DNA from: Rahnella laticis
GTDB lineage: Bacteria > Pseudomonadota > Gammaproteobacteria > Enterobacterales > Enterobacteriaceae
Assembly: GCF_015644585.1 (NCBI RefSeq)
Contig: NZ_JADOBI010000007.1
Coordinates: 62,001-126,000 of the forward strand
Direction: 5' to 3'
DNA: 64,000 nt
The notes beneath the pieces are model-generated. The model searched no databases. It saw nothing but the letters and a program-made list of their open reading frames with translations, and was not told where the DNA came from. Below, piece after piece: positions 1 to 8,537 of this stretch. Within the stretch, counting starts at the first letter, position 1. Each line of letters starts with the position of its first letter. The position numbers and the translations under genes are program-made.

Positions 1-186
1 TGAATAAACGTCGGCGGTATCAAATAAGTTAATGCCAGCGTCCAGACACAGGCCGATCTGGCGCTGTGCGGCACTGACGTCGGTCTGGCCGGTTTTAGCG
101 AATTTTCCCTGACCACCAAACGTCATGGTGCCCAGGCTGAGAACTGAAACTTTCAGGCCGGAATGGCCTAACAGACGGTATTCCAT
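1..186 (-). CDS. aldo/keto reductase, N-terminal part (runs off the left edge)
   Basis: The first 62 codons are visible. They begin [14 protein letters not shown] and contain the family's N-terminal strand and the LGTMTFGG and DTADVYS segments typical of the YajO/AKR11-type NAD(P)H-dependent aldo/keto reductases. In this family the Asp and Tyr of the DTADVYS segment belong to the catalytic site. The ATG at 184-186 is the natural start because it gives the canonical N-terminus of the family. The rest of the gene, including the catalytic Lys and His, lies outside the window, so substrate cannot be judged. It reads in the same direction as the MFS gene that follows the other way from 1679 but is separated from it by a short gap. 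Confidence 0.85.
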   Translation of the reverse strand, partial: MEYRLLGHSGLKVSVLSLGTMTFGGQGKFAKTGQTDVSAAQRQIGLCLDAGINLFDTADVYS

Positions 187-233
187 GGGTTTTCTCCATT
201 TATCGGATACTTAATTTCAGTTTAGCAACGTCA

Positions 234-1679
234 TTATTTTTGTGACGAAGCCGGTTGCGGTACAGATTCTTTTTTGCGGCGTATTTCATCGCCCGCGGTA
301 GGGTCGAGCGTCAGACTGTCGAGTGTTCCTGCCAGAGAAAACACCCCGATAATAATAAAAGCGATATGAAACGTTCCGGTCTGCATCCCGGCGCTGGCCG
401 GTAAAAAATGTTCCGCGACGCGCAGGGAAAGCGCGCCGATGGCAATGCCCAGCCCGGTAGAGAGCTGTTGCGCGGTGTTAAATAACGTATTTGCGCCGCT
501 CATTTGTTCTGCCGGAACCTGCGAAAAGGCCAGTGTATTGAGCGCGGTGAACTGCATCGAACGGGTCATGCCGCTGGCGAACAGGAACAGCAGCGTGATG
601 GCAGCCGGCACTTCCGGTGTCAGCAACGCGCAGGCAAATATCGTTGCAGAATTGAGCAGGCCGTTAACCAGCATAATCGACTTAAAGCGGAAGCGGTGCA
701 AAATCGTCGAGGTAAACGGCTTCATCCCCAGATTACCGGCGAACACGGCAAGCACCAGCAGCCCGGCACCAAACGCGTTCATGCCGTAACCCAGCTGGAA
801 CATCAGCGGCAGCAAAAACGGCAGGGCGCCGATAGCCACGCGAAACAATGAACCGCCGTAAATCGTGACGGCGTAACTTTTAATTTTCAGCGCCGTCAGC
901 GGCAGCAACGGATACGCTGCCCGCCCGGAATGCCAGACGGCCAGCGCCCCGACGATCACCGCGCCGCCCACCATCGTCACCGGTTTCCAGTTAATGGAGC
1001 CCTGATTAAACATATCCAGCCCGAAGATTAACCCCAGACACGCCGCGCCGGTCAGCACAAAACCGGTGATATCAAACGGCACGCCTTTCTGCCCCTCAAC
1101 CTGCGGGATCAGCTTACGGCTGAACATCAGTGCGATAATCCCGAGCGGCAGATTGAGCAGAAATATCCAGTGCCAGGAAGCATACGTCGTAATGAATCCA
1201 CCCAGCGGCGGACCGAGGATCGGCGCTACCAGCCCTGGCCAGGTAATCGTCGCGATTGCGCGGATCAGATCTGATTTTTGCGTATTCTTCAATACCACCA
1301 GCCGCCCGACCGGCACCATCAGCGCGCCGGCAAACCCCTGCAACATGCGGGCGGCGGTAAACGTGCCGAGACTGTCGCTGGCGGAACATAACAGTGACGC
1401 GAGGGTGAACAGGATCAGCGCCAGCGAAAAGACGTTACGCGTGCCAAATCGGTTAGCGATCCAGCCGCTGGCCGGAATAAACACCGTCAGCGTCAGAATG
1501 TACGCCGATACGCCGATATTCATATCGACCGGATGCACGCCGAAATCTTTCGCCATCTGCGGCAGCGCGGTGACAATCACCGTGGCATCCAGATTTTCCA
1601 TAAAGAACGCGCCCGCCACCAGCAACGGCAAAGCGGAACCCGGCGGCAGCGGGAATTTTTTGTTTGAGAAGAAGCTCAT
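234..1679 (-). CDS. MFS drug transporter, DHA2 (14-TM EmrB/QacA, HsrA-like) family
   Basis: The product is a 481-residue inner-membrane proton-coupled exporter of the DHA2 branch. The protein opens with a short cytoplasmic tail and a first membrane segment containing the family signature around ENLDATVIVTALP, in which the Asp is normally the conserved charged residue of TM1. It carries the A-like motif GWIANRFGTRN between TM2 and TM3 and the motif-C-like GPPLGGFI. Length and order of segments agree with E. coli HsrA (YieO). An upstream in-frame Met at 1727 exists, but MSFFSNKKFPLPPGS at 1679 matches the family start better. Substrate cannot be deduced. No regulator is adjacent. Confidence 0.8.
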   Translation of the reverse strand: MSFFSNKKFPLPPGSALPLLVAGAFFMENLDATVIVTALPQMAKDFGVHPVDMNIGVSAYILTLTVFIPASGWIANRFGTRNVFSLALILFTLASLLCSASDSLGTFTAARMLQGFAGALMVPVGRLVVLKNTQKSDLIRAIATITWPGLVAPILGPPLGGFITTYASWHWIFLLNLPLGIIALMFSRKLIPQVEGQKGVPFDITGFVLTGAACLGLIFGLDMFNQGSINWKPVTMVGGAVIVGALAVWHSGRAAYPLLPLTALKIKSYAVTIYGGSLFRVAIGALPFLLPLMFQLGYGMNAFGAGLLVLAVFAGNLGMKPFTSTILHRFRFKSIMLVNGLLNSATIFACALLTPEVPAAITLLFLFASGMTRSMQFTALNTLAFSQVPAEQMSGANTLFNTAQQLSTGLGIAIGALSLRVAEHFLPASAGMQTGTFHIAFIIIGVFSLAGTLDSLTLDPTAGDEIRRKKESVPQPASSQK

Positions 1680-1758
1680 AGAAGGTAAGCGCGCTAATGA
1701 AATAAGCAAAGTCTGAGCATAGCGCATCGGGGCAAGGCGTCAACGGCGAGATTGAGGT

Positions 1759-1784
1759 TCTCCCCCAGTGAAAGGGGAGATTTT
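1759..1784. other. stem-loop between two minus-strand genes
   Basis: TCTCCCC (1759-1765) pairs with GGGGAGA (1774-1780). The T-run follows on the plus strand, so it is not a clean rho-independent terminator for the minus-strand ABC operon that ends at 1795. It may stabilise the 3' end of that transcript or be a decayed REP-like hairpin. Confidence 0.4.
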
Positions 1785-1794
1785 GCACATTAAT

Positions 1795-2889
1795 TCAGAG
1801 TTCTGTTTCTGCCAGTCGTTCCCCGGTCTGCGCATCGAACAGATGAATGGCGTCGCTGTTGGCTTCGAGGTACAGCGGTTGGTCGGTGCTGACGCGGGCG
1901 CGGCCAGCGAACTGGACGTGCAGCGGGAAGCCGCTCCAGTCGATGTGCAGCAGGCTGCTTTCGCCGGTGACTTCCAGCAGACGCAGTGTGGCAGCGGGTT
2001 GCGCGCTGTGCTGAACGGGCCTGAGGTCATGCGGGCGCAGGCCGAGCGTGACCGGTTCACCTTCGGAATGCCGCGCCTGTAACGCCCATTTCTCCGGCAG
2101 GGCAAACCACAGCTGATTGCAGGTCACGCCCGGTTTGCCACCGATGCTCTGGAACACGCCGCTGAGTAAATTCATCGGCGGTGAACCGATAAAGCGCGCC
2201 ACAAAAGTGTTCACCGGTTTGTCGTAAATCGACAGCGGATCGCCTTGCTGCACGATAAAACCGTCTTTCATCACCACAATGTTATCCGCCAGCGTCATGG
2301 CCTCAATCTGATCGTGCGTGACGTAAACCGTGGTGGTGCGGAACTGCTGGTGCAGGGATTTGATTTCCGCCCGCAGCTCCATGCGCAGCTGCGCGTCAAG
2401 GTTAGACAGCGGTTCGTCGAACAGGAAAACTTTCGGATTTCGCACAAGTGCGCGGCCCATCGCGACGCGCTGGCGCTGCCCGCCGGACAAATCTTTCGGC
2501 AGGCGTTTCAGCAGATGATCAATGCCTAACACTTTTGCGGCCTGTTGCACTTTGGCCTGCTGTTCGGCTTTCGGCACCTTTTTCACCTGCATGTGGAACG
2601 CCATGTTTTCGGCCACGGTCAGGTGCGGATACAGCGCGTAACTCTGGAACACCATGGCGATATCACGATCCGCCGGGTCAAAATTATTGATTTGCTGTTT
2701 ATCGAGCAGGATGTCGCCGTCGGATAAGGATTCCAGCCCTGCCAGCAGGCGCAGCAGGGTGGATTTACCGCAGCCGGACGGCCCGACCAGCACGGTAAAA
2801 CTGCCATCGGGAATGGTCAGATCCAGCGGTTTGAGCACCTGTACTTTGCCATAATGTTTGGCGACTTTTACCAGTTCTACCAGAGCCAT
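1795..2889 (-). CDS. sugar ABC transporter ATP-binding protein (MalK/UgpC family)
   Basis: This 364-residue ATPase energises the sugar importer encoded upstream. Visible motifs are Walker A GPSGCGKST (about residues 36-44), the Q-loop MVFQSYALYP, the ABC signature LSGGQRQR (about 134), Walker B VFLFDEPLSNLD and the switch His in YVTHDQ. A C-terminal extension of about 130 residues matches the TOBE/MRP domain of MalK and UgpC proteins. Its ATG directly follows the stop of the kinase gene (TGAATG), so the two are translationally coupled. It is the last gene of a five-gene operon SBP, permease, permease, PfkB kinase, ATPase. Confidence 0.92.
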   Translation of the reverse strand: MALVELVKVAKHYGKVQVLKPLDLTIPDGSFTVLVGPSGCGKSTLLRLLAGLESLSDGDILLDKQQINNFDPADRDIAMVFQSYALYPHLTVAENMAFHMQVKKVPKAEQQAKVQQAAKVLGIDHLLKRLPKDLSGGQRQRVAMGRALVRNPKVFLFDEPLSNLDAQLRMELRAEIKSLHQQFRTTTVYVTHDQIEAMTLADNIVVMKDGFIVQQGDPLSIYDKPVNTFVARFIGSPPMNLLSGVFQSIGGKPGVTCNQLWFALPEKWALQARHSEGEPVTLGLRPHDLRPVQHSAQPAATLRLLEVTGESSLLHIDWSGFPLHVQFAGRARVSTDQPLYLEANSDAIHLFDAQTGERLAETEL

Positions 2890-3843
2890 TCAGAGTTTCT
2901 CCACAAGGCCAAAAAGCGATTGCCAGTCAGGATAACGGCGCGGGGAACTGCTGATCGCACAACCGGCGACGCGGACACCCCATTGCAACGCCGTGGCAGG
3001 CGGCAGGCCATAAATCAGCGCGGATAAAAATCCGGCGTTAAAACTGTCTCCGGCGCCGATCGTATCGACCACCTCAACCGGCCCGGCGTGCTGATGCAAC
3101 GCCTGATCTGTGCTCCACAGACGCGCGCCGTCCGGGCCGCATTTCGCAACACAAAAAGCATTCTCAGCCATCTGCGCCAGCAGTTTTTGCGCGGCAGCGT
3201 CCAGCGTCTGAGCATCGGCCAGCCCGAGCGTTTCGACTTCATTGAGCAGCAGTGCATCGCAAAACGGCAGCCATTGCGCAGCCTGGGTGCGCAACGTGTC
3301 GCTCCAGTCTTCCGGCGGCCAGCCGCTGTCGATGGCGACGCGATAACCGCGGGTTCTGAGTGCGGAAAGCAGTTGCGGATAATCCGCATACAGCGCCGTA
3401 CACAACCAGGTGCCGCACAGTAAAACCCAGTCGCCGGGTTGTGCGTTTTCGGGTAACTGAGCCAGAACGTCCTGCATGGAAAGGCGGACAATATGCCCCT
3501 GATTGCTGAAAAACGTCCGTTCGTGGTCGGGATGCGTGACGCCAAACGTCAGCGACGTTTCGCAGTCGCAGGTCGGCCAGTGCGGCGCGCTTTCCGGGAA
3601 CAAACCCGCCAGCCAACCGGTGAACTGGTCGTTACCCTGATTGGCCACCAGCCGGTGCGGAACGTCCAGCGCCGACAGCGCCAGCGCACAGTTTCCGGCT
3701 GAGCCGCCGGGGCGCAGAGAGCTGCTTTCGAGCATCGCTTCGGTGCCTTTTTTAGGCCACGCGTGGAGCGTGCTCATGATCAAATCCACGTTAATATTGC
3801 CCACCACATACAGCGTGGCGCGGGTGTCAGGTCTTGTAATCAT
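2890..3843 (-). CDS. PfkB-family carbohydrate kinase
   Basis: A 317-residue ribokinase-fold kinase. The N-terminal signature lies in the GGSAGNCALAL segment (about 47-57), and the C-terminal PfkB signature DTIGAGDSFNAGF (about 262-274) supplies the anion hole and the catalytic Asp. It lies between the permease and ATPase genes of a sugar ABC importer, so it probably phosphorylates the imported sugar or nucleoside-like substrate on entry. The exact substrate is not readable from sequence. Its stop abuts the ATG of the ATPase gene. Confidence 0.88.
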   Translation of the reverse strand: MITRPDTRATLYVVGNINVDLIMSTLHAWPKKGTEAMLESSSLRPGGSAGNCALALSALDVPHRLVANQGNDQFTGWLAGLFPESAPHWPTCDCETSLTFGVTHPDHERTFFSNQGHIVRLSMQDVLAQLPENAQPGDWVLLCGTWLCTALYADYPQLLSALRTRGYRVAIDSGWPPEDWSDTLRTQAAQWLPFCDALLLNEVETLGLADAQTLDAAAQKLLAQMAENAFCVAKCGPDGARLWSTDQALHQHAGPVEVVDTIGAGDSFNAGFLSALIYGLPPATALQWGVRVAGCAISSSPRRYPDWQSLFGLVEKL

Positions 3844-3868
3844 TGATGAGATTCCCTGATGTTCATAT

Positions 3869-4708
3869 TCAGCCTTTGCTGCCGCCGGCGGTTAATCCGC
3901 TGACCAATGTTTTTTGCAGCCAAAGCGCAATAAAGAGCGGCGGAATGGCCGCAAGAATGCCGACGGCGGCAATCAGTCCGTCATCGGTGGCGCGCCCGGC
4001 GGTGAATCCGGCGATAGTCACCGGCAGCGTCTGGGCATCGATATTGTTGGTAAACAGCAGGGCGTAGAAAAATTCATCCCAGGCCAGTAGCCAGCCGAAC
4101 ATCGCAGAAGCGCCGAGCGCCGGTTTCGCCAGCGGCAGGGTGATGCGCAACAACACCTGCCAGTAACGCAAACCGTCGAGGCGCGATGCCTGTTCGATAT
4201 CCACCGGTAACGCATCGAACTGGTTTTTCAGCATCCAGGTCAGGAACGGCAAAATCATCGAGCAATACACCAGAATCAGCCCGAGATGGGTGTTGAGCAG
4301 GGTCAGTTTTTCCAGGATGAAATACAGCGGCAGAACGAATGCCACCGGCGGCACCATATAAATAGCCAGACTGCCAAACAGCCAGCCGTCGCGGCCCGGA
4401 TAGCGTGAGAAGCTGTACGCCGCGGGGATCGCCAGCAGCAGAGAAATAATCGTCGCCCCGCAGGCCACCAGCAAACTGTTGCCGAGTGCATGCAGGAACA
4501 GCGCACCCGGTTGCCCGGCCTGAAGCGTCAGCAGGCTGGCGTAGCGGCTGAAATCCCAGTGTCGCGGCAGCCATTCCAGCGGAATACGGGTCAGGTCTTC
4601 CGCCGAACTGACGCTCATCAGGAACATCCACAACAGCGGCGCGAGAATGGAGATGGCCAGAACCAGCGCGGCGAGATAACGTAAAACGAGTCGGATTTTC
4701 TGTTTCAT
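3869..4708 (-). CDS. sugar ABC transporter permease, MalG-like
   Basis: A 279-residue inner-membrane permease with about six membrane segments. The EAA-type cytoplasmic loop is seen as EQASRLDGLRYWQVLLRITLPLAKPAL (written here only for orientation, residues about 165-190), where it contacts the ATPase. The start at 4708 is chosen because the longer reading upstream overlaps the preceding permease and lacks likeness to the family; the ATG at 4706-4708 overlaps the stop of the upstream permease gene (ATGA). Together with the next gene it forms the membrane channel of the importer. Confidence 0.9.
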   Translation of the reverse strand: MKQKIRLVLRYLAALVLAISILAPLLWMFLMSVSSAEDLTRIPLEWLPRHWDFSRYASLLTLQAGQPGALFLHALGNSLLVACGATIISLLLAIPAAYSFSRYPGRDGWLFGSLAIYMVPPVAFVLPLYFILEKLTLLNTHLGLILVYCSMILPFLTWMLKNQFDALPVDIEQASRLDGLRYWQVLLRITLPLAKPALGASAMFGWLLAWDEFFYALLFTNNIDAQTLPVTIAGFTAGRATDDGLIAAVGILAAIPPLFIALWLQKTLVSGLTAGGSKG

Positions 4709-5607
4709 TCTGCGTTCCCCGAACGGCGCTGGCGCAGCAGCATGACCATATAAACCAGAATTAACAGGGCGCAAATCAGCGTCATGAGGATGGCGTAAGC
4801 GGCACCGCTGCCCGCCCGCAGATAGCTGAAGGATTCCTGATAAACGAAGAAGCTGACGGTTTTGGTGCTGTCGAGCGGGCCGCCGCGGGTCATCACGTAA
4901 ATGATGTCGAAGACTTTAAACGCGTCGATGGTGCGCAAAATCAGCGCCACTGCCAGCGGAGCCGCAATCGCCGGTAAGGTGATTTTACGAAAACGCAGGA
5001 ATGCCGACGCGCCGTCGAGCCGCGCCGCTTCAAACAGATCCTCAGGAATGGTTTGCAGCGCCGCCAGCACCAGCAGGGTGATCAGCGGATAGTTCTTCCA
5101 GATATCGGCAAACATCACGGCGTTAATGGCCGACGACGGGTCGCCGAGCCAGCTGCGGTAGGTGTCGATAAGGCCCAGCTGGGAAAGCAGGGCGTTGATG
5201 CTGCCGTAGTCCGGATTGAAGTTCAGCCGCCACATTGTGGCGTTAACAATCGTCGGCAGCGCCCAGGGTAAGATCACCAGTACGCGTAACGCGCTGCGCC
5301 CCCAAAATTTCTGGTTCAGCAGCAGCGCCACAAGCACGCCGATAATGCCTTCGAAAATCACCGAAACTACGGTGAAATAGAGTGTCCGCCACAGCGCCGC
5401 GCGAAAATCCGGATCGGTCAGGGCATAAATAAAATTGTCGCTGCCGACCCAGCTGGGCGCAGAACCGTCGCCAATCAGGCCAGCGTCGGTGAAACTGAGC
5501 CACAGCGTGCGGGCCAGCGGCCAGGCGGTCAGCAGAAACATCATTAACAACATGGGCGCAAGGAGCAACCAGGCTTGTCGACGTTCTCGTTGCGGTAAAG
5601 TCAGCAT
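4705..5607 (-). CDS. sugar ABC transporter permease, MalF/UgpA-like
   Basis: A 300-residue permease with an N-terminal cytoplasmic tail and six predicted membrane segments. The EAA loop contains EAARLDGASAFLRFRKITLP. The start at 5607 (MLTLPQRERRQ) is preferred over a Met ten codons upstream because it places the positively charged tail directly ahead of the first membrane segment. It overlaps the next permease gene by four bases, which suggests coupled translation of the two channel halves. Confidence 0.9.
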   Translation of the reverse strand: MLTLPQRERRQAWLLLAPMLLMMFLLTAWPLARTLWLSFTDAGLIGDGSAPSWVGSDNFIYALTDPDFRAALWRTLYFTVVSVIFEGIIGVLVALLLNQKFWGRSALRVLVILPWALPTIVNATMWRLNFNPDYGSINALLSQLGLIDTYRSWLGDPSSAINAVMFADIWKNYPLITLLVLAALQTIPEDLFEAARLDGASAFLRFRKITLPAIAAPLAVALILRTIDAFKVFDIIYVMTRGGPLDSTKTVSFFVYQESFSYLRAGSGAAYAILMTLICALLILVYMVMLLRQRRSGNAE

Positions 5608-5676
5608 AGTTTTCCGTGGTGTTGGTTTGCCCCGCATACCGCAGTATCCGGGGCGTTGTGTTGGCTATAAAAAGAC

Positions 5677-6927
5677 TTAACGTAAACGGTCAGCGGCTGT
5701 GGTTGCGGCTTCCATACCGTCTTTCGCCGGGGTTTTACCCTGCAATACCGCCTGAATGTTTTGCTGCAAAATGTTCGACAAGCGTGAGTAATCCGCCGTT
5801 ACCGGGCGCGAGAGCATCACGTTCAGCGAGACTTTAGCCGCCGCAATCAGGGCTTCCTGATCTTTCTGCACCGCCGGGTCGTCATAGGAGGATTTCCAGA
5901 TTGGCAGGCTCAGTTTGGCGTATTTGTCCTGTACCGGCTGGGAGGTCATGTAGCTGATGTATTCCCACGCCTGATCCGGATGCGCACTGGCTTTGGCGAT
6001 GCCCAGACCCATCGAACCGTTCACGCCGGACGCCTCACCTGCGGTTTCGCCCGGTGCCGGGATCACACCGACGTCACCCGCGACTTTGCTCTGTTTCGGG
6101 TCGTTGGCCATGTTGTACATGTAGGTCCAGTTCAGCGCGAAGGCCGCGTCACCGTTGGAGAAAGACTTACGCACATCTTCTTCCAGATATTCGCGGGAGT
6201 TCGGGTTGGTCAGCCCTTTATCCAGTGTCTCTTTCATGTAGTTGATGGCTTTCATCGCGCCGGTATTAGTGAAGTTCAGCTTGCCGTCTTTGTAGAAATC
6301 GCCTTTGAACGCCGAAACCAGCGTGGTGTAGTCGCACAGCAAGGCTTCGGACTGTGACCAGCTCCAGACCAGCGGGAATTTCACGATGCCTTTTTCTTTC
6401 AGGATCTCAGACTGTTTCTCCACGTCAGCCCAGGTCGCAGGCGGGGTGGTGATCCCGGCTTTTGCCAGCATGGCTTTGTTGTAATACAGATATTTGGTGT
6501 CGAGGATCCACGGCATGCCCCAGCGTTTGTCCTTGTAGGTCACGGTAGAAATCGCGCCGTCGAAAATCTTGCTGCTTTCGTCGGCAGGGATACGCGCCGT
6601 GACATCCTGCAACAGGCCGTATTTGTTGAATTCGGCTGGCCAGATCGCATCAAACAGCACCACGTCATAACCTTTGTCACCGGCACCGCGGGCGGCCACA
6701 ATTTTGTCGTGCAGCGCTTCGTACGGCACAAATTCCAGATTCACTTTGATGTCAGGATGTTGTTTGGTGAAGTCCGCGGTCATGGCGCGGATATCGGCTT
6801 CGCTGTACGCCGCCTGAGTCATAAACAAGGCACTGAGCGTGGTTTCAGCCAGCGCGCTGGCGGAATATCCCAGAGTGAGGGCAGAGAGGGCGCACAGGGT
6901 GGCCGCAGGGGTAAGTCGTAGGCTCAT
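5677..6927 (-). CDS. sugar ABC transporter periplasmic binding protein
   Basis: A 416-residue extracellular solute-binding protein of family 1 (MalE/UgpB type), first gene of the operon. It has a Sec signal peptide ending near SASALAE. The mature part shows the typical ALHDKIVAARGAG and GYDVVLFDAIWPAEF segments and the later GVNGSMGLGIAKAS segment. Two ATGs are close together; the second, at 6927, has the better spacing from a GGAG sequence (7 bases) and is taken as start. An operator-like palindrome lies 33 bases upstream (6960-6972) and is repeated ahead of the divergent ROK gene. The sugar transported is unknown. Confidence 0.9.
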   Translation of the reverse strand: MSLRLTPAATLCALSALTLGYSASALAETTLSALFMTQAAYSEADIRAMTADFTKQHPDIKVNLEFVPYEALHDKIVAARGAGDKGYDVVLFDAIWPAEFNKYGLLQDVTARIPADESSKIFDGAISTVTYKDKRWGMPWILDTKYLYYNKAMLAKAGITTPPATWADVEKQSEILKEKGIVKFPLVWSWSQSEALLCDYTTLVSAFKGDFYKDGKLNFTNTGAMKAINYMKETLDKGLTNPNSREYLEEDVRKSFSNGDAAFALNWTYMYNMANDPKQSKVAGDVGVIPAPGETAGEASGVNGSMGLGIAKASAHPDQAWEYISYMTSQPVQDKYAKLSLPIWKSSYDDPAVQKDQEALIAAAKVSLNVMLSRPVTADYSRLSNILQQNIQAVLQGKTPAKDGMEAATTAADRLR

Positions 6928-6959
6928 CGTCATTCTCCGAAACAGGGTTAAGTTTATTA

Positions 6960-6972
6960 AATCAATTTGATT
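6960..6972. promoter_or_regulatory. putative ROK repressor operator, site 1
   Basis: AATCAA, one central T and TTGATT form a perfect 6+1+6 palindrome 33 bases before the start of the binding-protein gene. The same 13 bases recur at 7175-7187. Position over the operon promoter suggests repression by the neighbouring ROK protein; this is inference. Confidence 0.65.
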
Positions 6973-7174
6973 GCTTTAATCGGCTAAAAAAAAGTGGGAT
7001 AGCCGTTGATGGCGGCAACCCCTGCGTCCCTGCCGGATTGATACTTGCTACCTGAGGCTTAAAACGAATTCTATAAACGGTGCAAACTGAATAGTGACTG
7101 ACGATTATTATTAACATACCAATAACATTGAAAGCTGTGATGGCATCGTCATATTCATATTCTGATATTTATAA

Positions 7175-7187
7175 AATCAATTTGATT
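7175..7187. promoter_or_regulatory. putative ROK repressor operator, site 2 (autoregulatory)
   Basis: A second exact copy of the 13-bp palindrome AATCAATTTGATT, in the same orientation as site 1 and with matching flanks, 55 bases before the likely GTG start of the ROK gene. This points to autoregulation. Confidence 0.65.
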
Positions 7188-7241
7188 GCTGTAATCACTC
7201 TCCGCATACTGCCCACAGGTTTCCCCTCTGGGTACAAGGCC

Positions 7242-8417
7242 GTGATAACAACTTCTGGTACCAATCTTGAACATGCCCGCGCGCATAATCGCCGGGTCGT
7301 CATCGAAGCCATTCGCCTCAACGGTGAGCTGACCCGCGCGGAAATTGCCCGGCTGACGTCGCTCACGCCGCAGACGGTTTCCAATATTGCGACCGAACTC
7401 GAACAGGCGGGCATACTCTCTTCCCATCTGCCGCGTCGTGCGGGCGGACGTGGTCAACCGGCAACGCCACTGACACTCAATCCTGACAGCGCCTATTCCA
7501 TCGGCATCCATCTTGATCATCAGTCGCTGCTGATTGTGCTGGTGGATCTCACGGGCTCGGTGCGTTTTCGCCACCAGATCCACATTCAGAAACCTCAGCC
7601 TGAGCCCACGCTGGCCCTGATTGATCAGATACTGCAAGAAATGCGCCAACAGGTGAAAATCGACTGGCGCAAAATGCTGGGCGTCGGTGTGGTGATGCCG
7701 GGGCCATTTGGCGTTGAGGGCATTTCTTCGCAGGGGCCGACCACGCTGCACGGCTGGGATAATGTGGATATTGAAGCGCGGTTAAGTGCCTCTACCGGCT
7801 GGCCGGTCACGCTTGAAAACGATGCAACGGTGGCGGCCATCGGCGAGCGTTTTCACGGCATTGCCAAGCAACTTTCCTCGTTTGTGTATCTCTATATCGG
7901 CACCGGCCTCGGCGCGGGGATATTTACCGACGGGCGGATTTACACCGGTCATGCACATAATGCGGGCGAGGTCGGCCACATTGTGGTGCAACCGGGCGGC
8001 CGCGAATGTTACTGCGGCAACAAAGGATGCCTCGAACGCTACGTTTCTTTGCAGGCCGCGTACGAAGCCTGCGGGCTGGATCCGATGTCCGCCATGCCGG
8101 AAGATTTGCTGAACGTGGATGAGGCCTTGTTCGATAAATGGCTGGATACCGCGGTCGAACCGGCGCTTCAGGCCATCAATATTATGGAATGCGTGTTTGA
8201 TGCGCAGAGCGTAATCATCGGCGGCACGATGCCGAAACCGCTGGTGGAGAAGCTGATCCGGCGCCTGACGCCGCTGTACAGTTCGGTACGAAGCCGCTAT
8301 GCGCAGACGGCGAGAATTCGCCTAGGCATGTCCGGTAGTGACACCCCGGCGCTGGGCGCGGCGGCGTTGCCGATCTTTGATGAATTCAATCCGCAATATG
8401 AGGTGCTGCTGAAGTAG
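7242..8417 (+). CDS. ROK-family transcriptional repressor (NagC/Mlc/XylR type)
   Basis: About 391 residues: an N-terminal winged helix (RRVVIEAIRLNGELTRAEIA... with LTPQTVSNIATELE as recognition region) followed by a ROK sugar-kinase-like domain. The zinc site is visible as ECYCGNKGCLE, the sugar-site signature as GTGLGAGIF and GHAHNAGEVGH. The open frame extends upstream to 7128, but that extension would translate through the operator palindrome, so the GTG at 7242 behind an AAGG sequence is taken as start; this choice is uncertain. It is divergent from the sugar importer and probably represses it until the sugar binds. Confidence 0.88.
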   Translation: MITTSGTNLEHARAHNRRVVIEAIRLNGELTRAEIARLTSLTPQTVSNIATELEQAGILSSHLPRRAGGRGQPATPLTLNPDSAYSIGIHLDHQSLLIVLVDLTGSVRFRHQIHIQKPQPEPTLALIDQILQEMRQQVKIDWRKMLGVGVVMPGPFGVEGISSQGPTTLHGWDNVDIEARLSASTGWPVTLENDATVAAIGERFHGIAKQLSSFVYLYIGTGLGAGIFTDGRIYTGHAHNAGEVGHIVVQPGGRECYCGNKGCLERYVSLQAAYEACGLDPMSAMPEDLLNVDEALFDKWLDTAVEPALQAINIMECVFDAQSVIIGGTMPKPLVEKLIRRLTPLYSSVRSRYAQTARIRLGMSGSDTPALGAAALPIFDEFNPQYEVLLK

Positions 8418-8450
8418 TTCTGGCTGGCGCGCAGAAAAAGAACCAGACGG

Positions 8451-8468
8451 TCTGACCGGTTGGTCAGA
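8451..8468. promoter_or_regulatory. RutR-type operator upstream of guaD
   Basis: TCTGACC (8451-8457), a GGTT spacer and GGTCAGA (8462-8468) make a perfect 7+4+7 inverted repeat. It closely resembles the E. coli RutR consensus TTGACCANNTGGTCAA. A candidate promoter follows at once. The third reading frame of the operon, 9887-10525, encodes a RutR-like TetR protein, the natural ligand. Confidence 0.7.
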
Positions 8469-8469
8469 T

Positions 8470-8499
8470 TTGGCATAAGCTTTGCAAACGTTCTGTTAT
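8470..8499 (+). promoter_or_regulatory. candidate promoter of the guaD-xdh operon
   Basis: TTGGCA at 8470-8475 and TGTTAT at 8494-8499 with an 18-base spacer resemble -35 and -10 boxes. The operator palindrome ends one base before the -35 box. Confidence 0.4.
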
Positions 8500-8537
8500 T
8501 AATCATCAATAAGAATGTTGCACAGAAGGACTATGCC

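Larger units (their letters stand above)
6928..7241. promoter_or_regulatory. divergent control region between the sugar ABC operon and the ROK repressor gene
   Basis: This 314-base gap holds the promoters of both the sugar operon and the ROK regulator. The only strong signals I see are two copies of the 13-bp palindrome AATCAATTTGATT, given separately. Both copies continue with GCT, one variable base and TAATC, so about 20 bases are shared. Confidence 0.7.

Noticed and set aside
865-877. GTGACGGCGTAAC, nearly a matS site
   Set aside because: One fixed base of the second half is wrong (GTAAC for GTCAC), so it was not counted.
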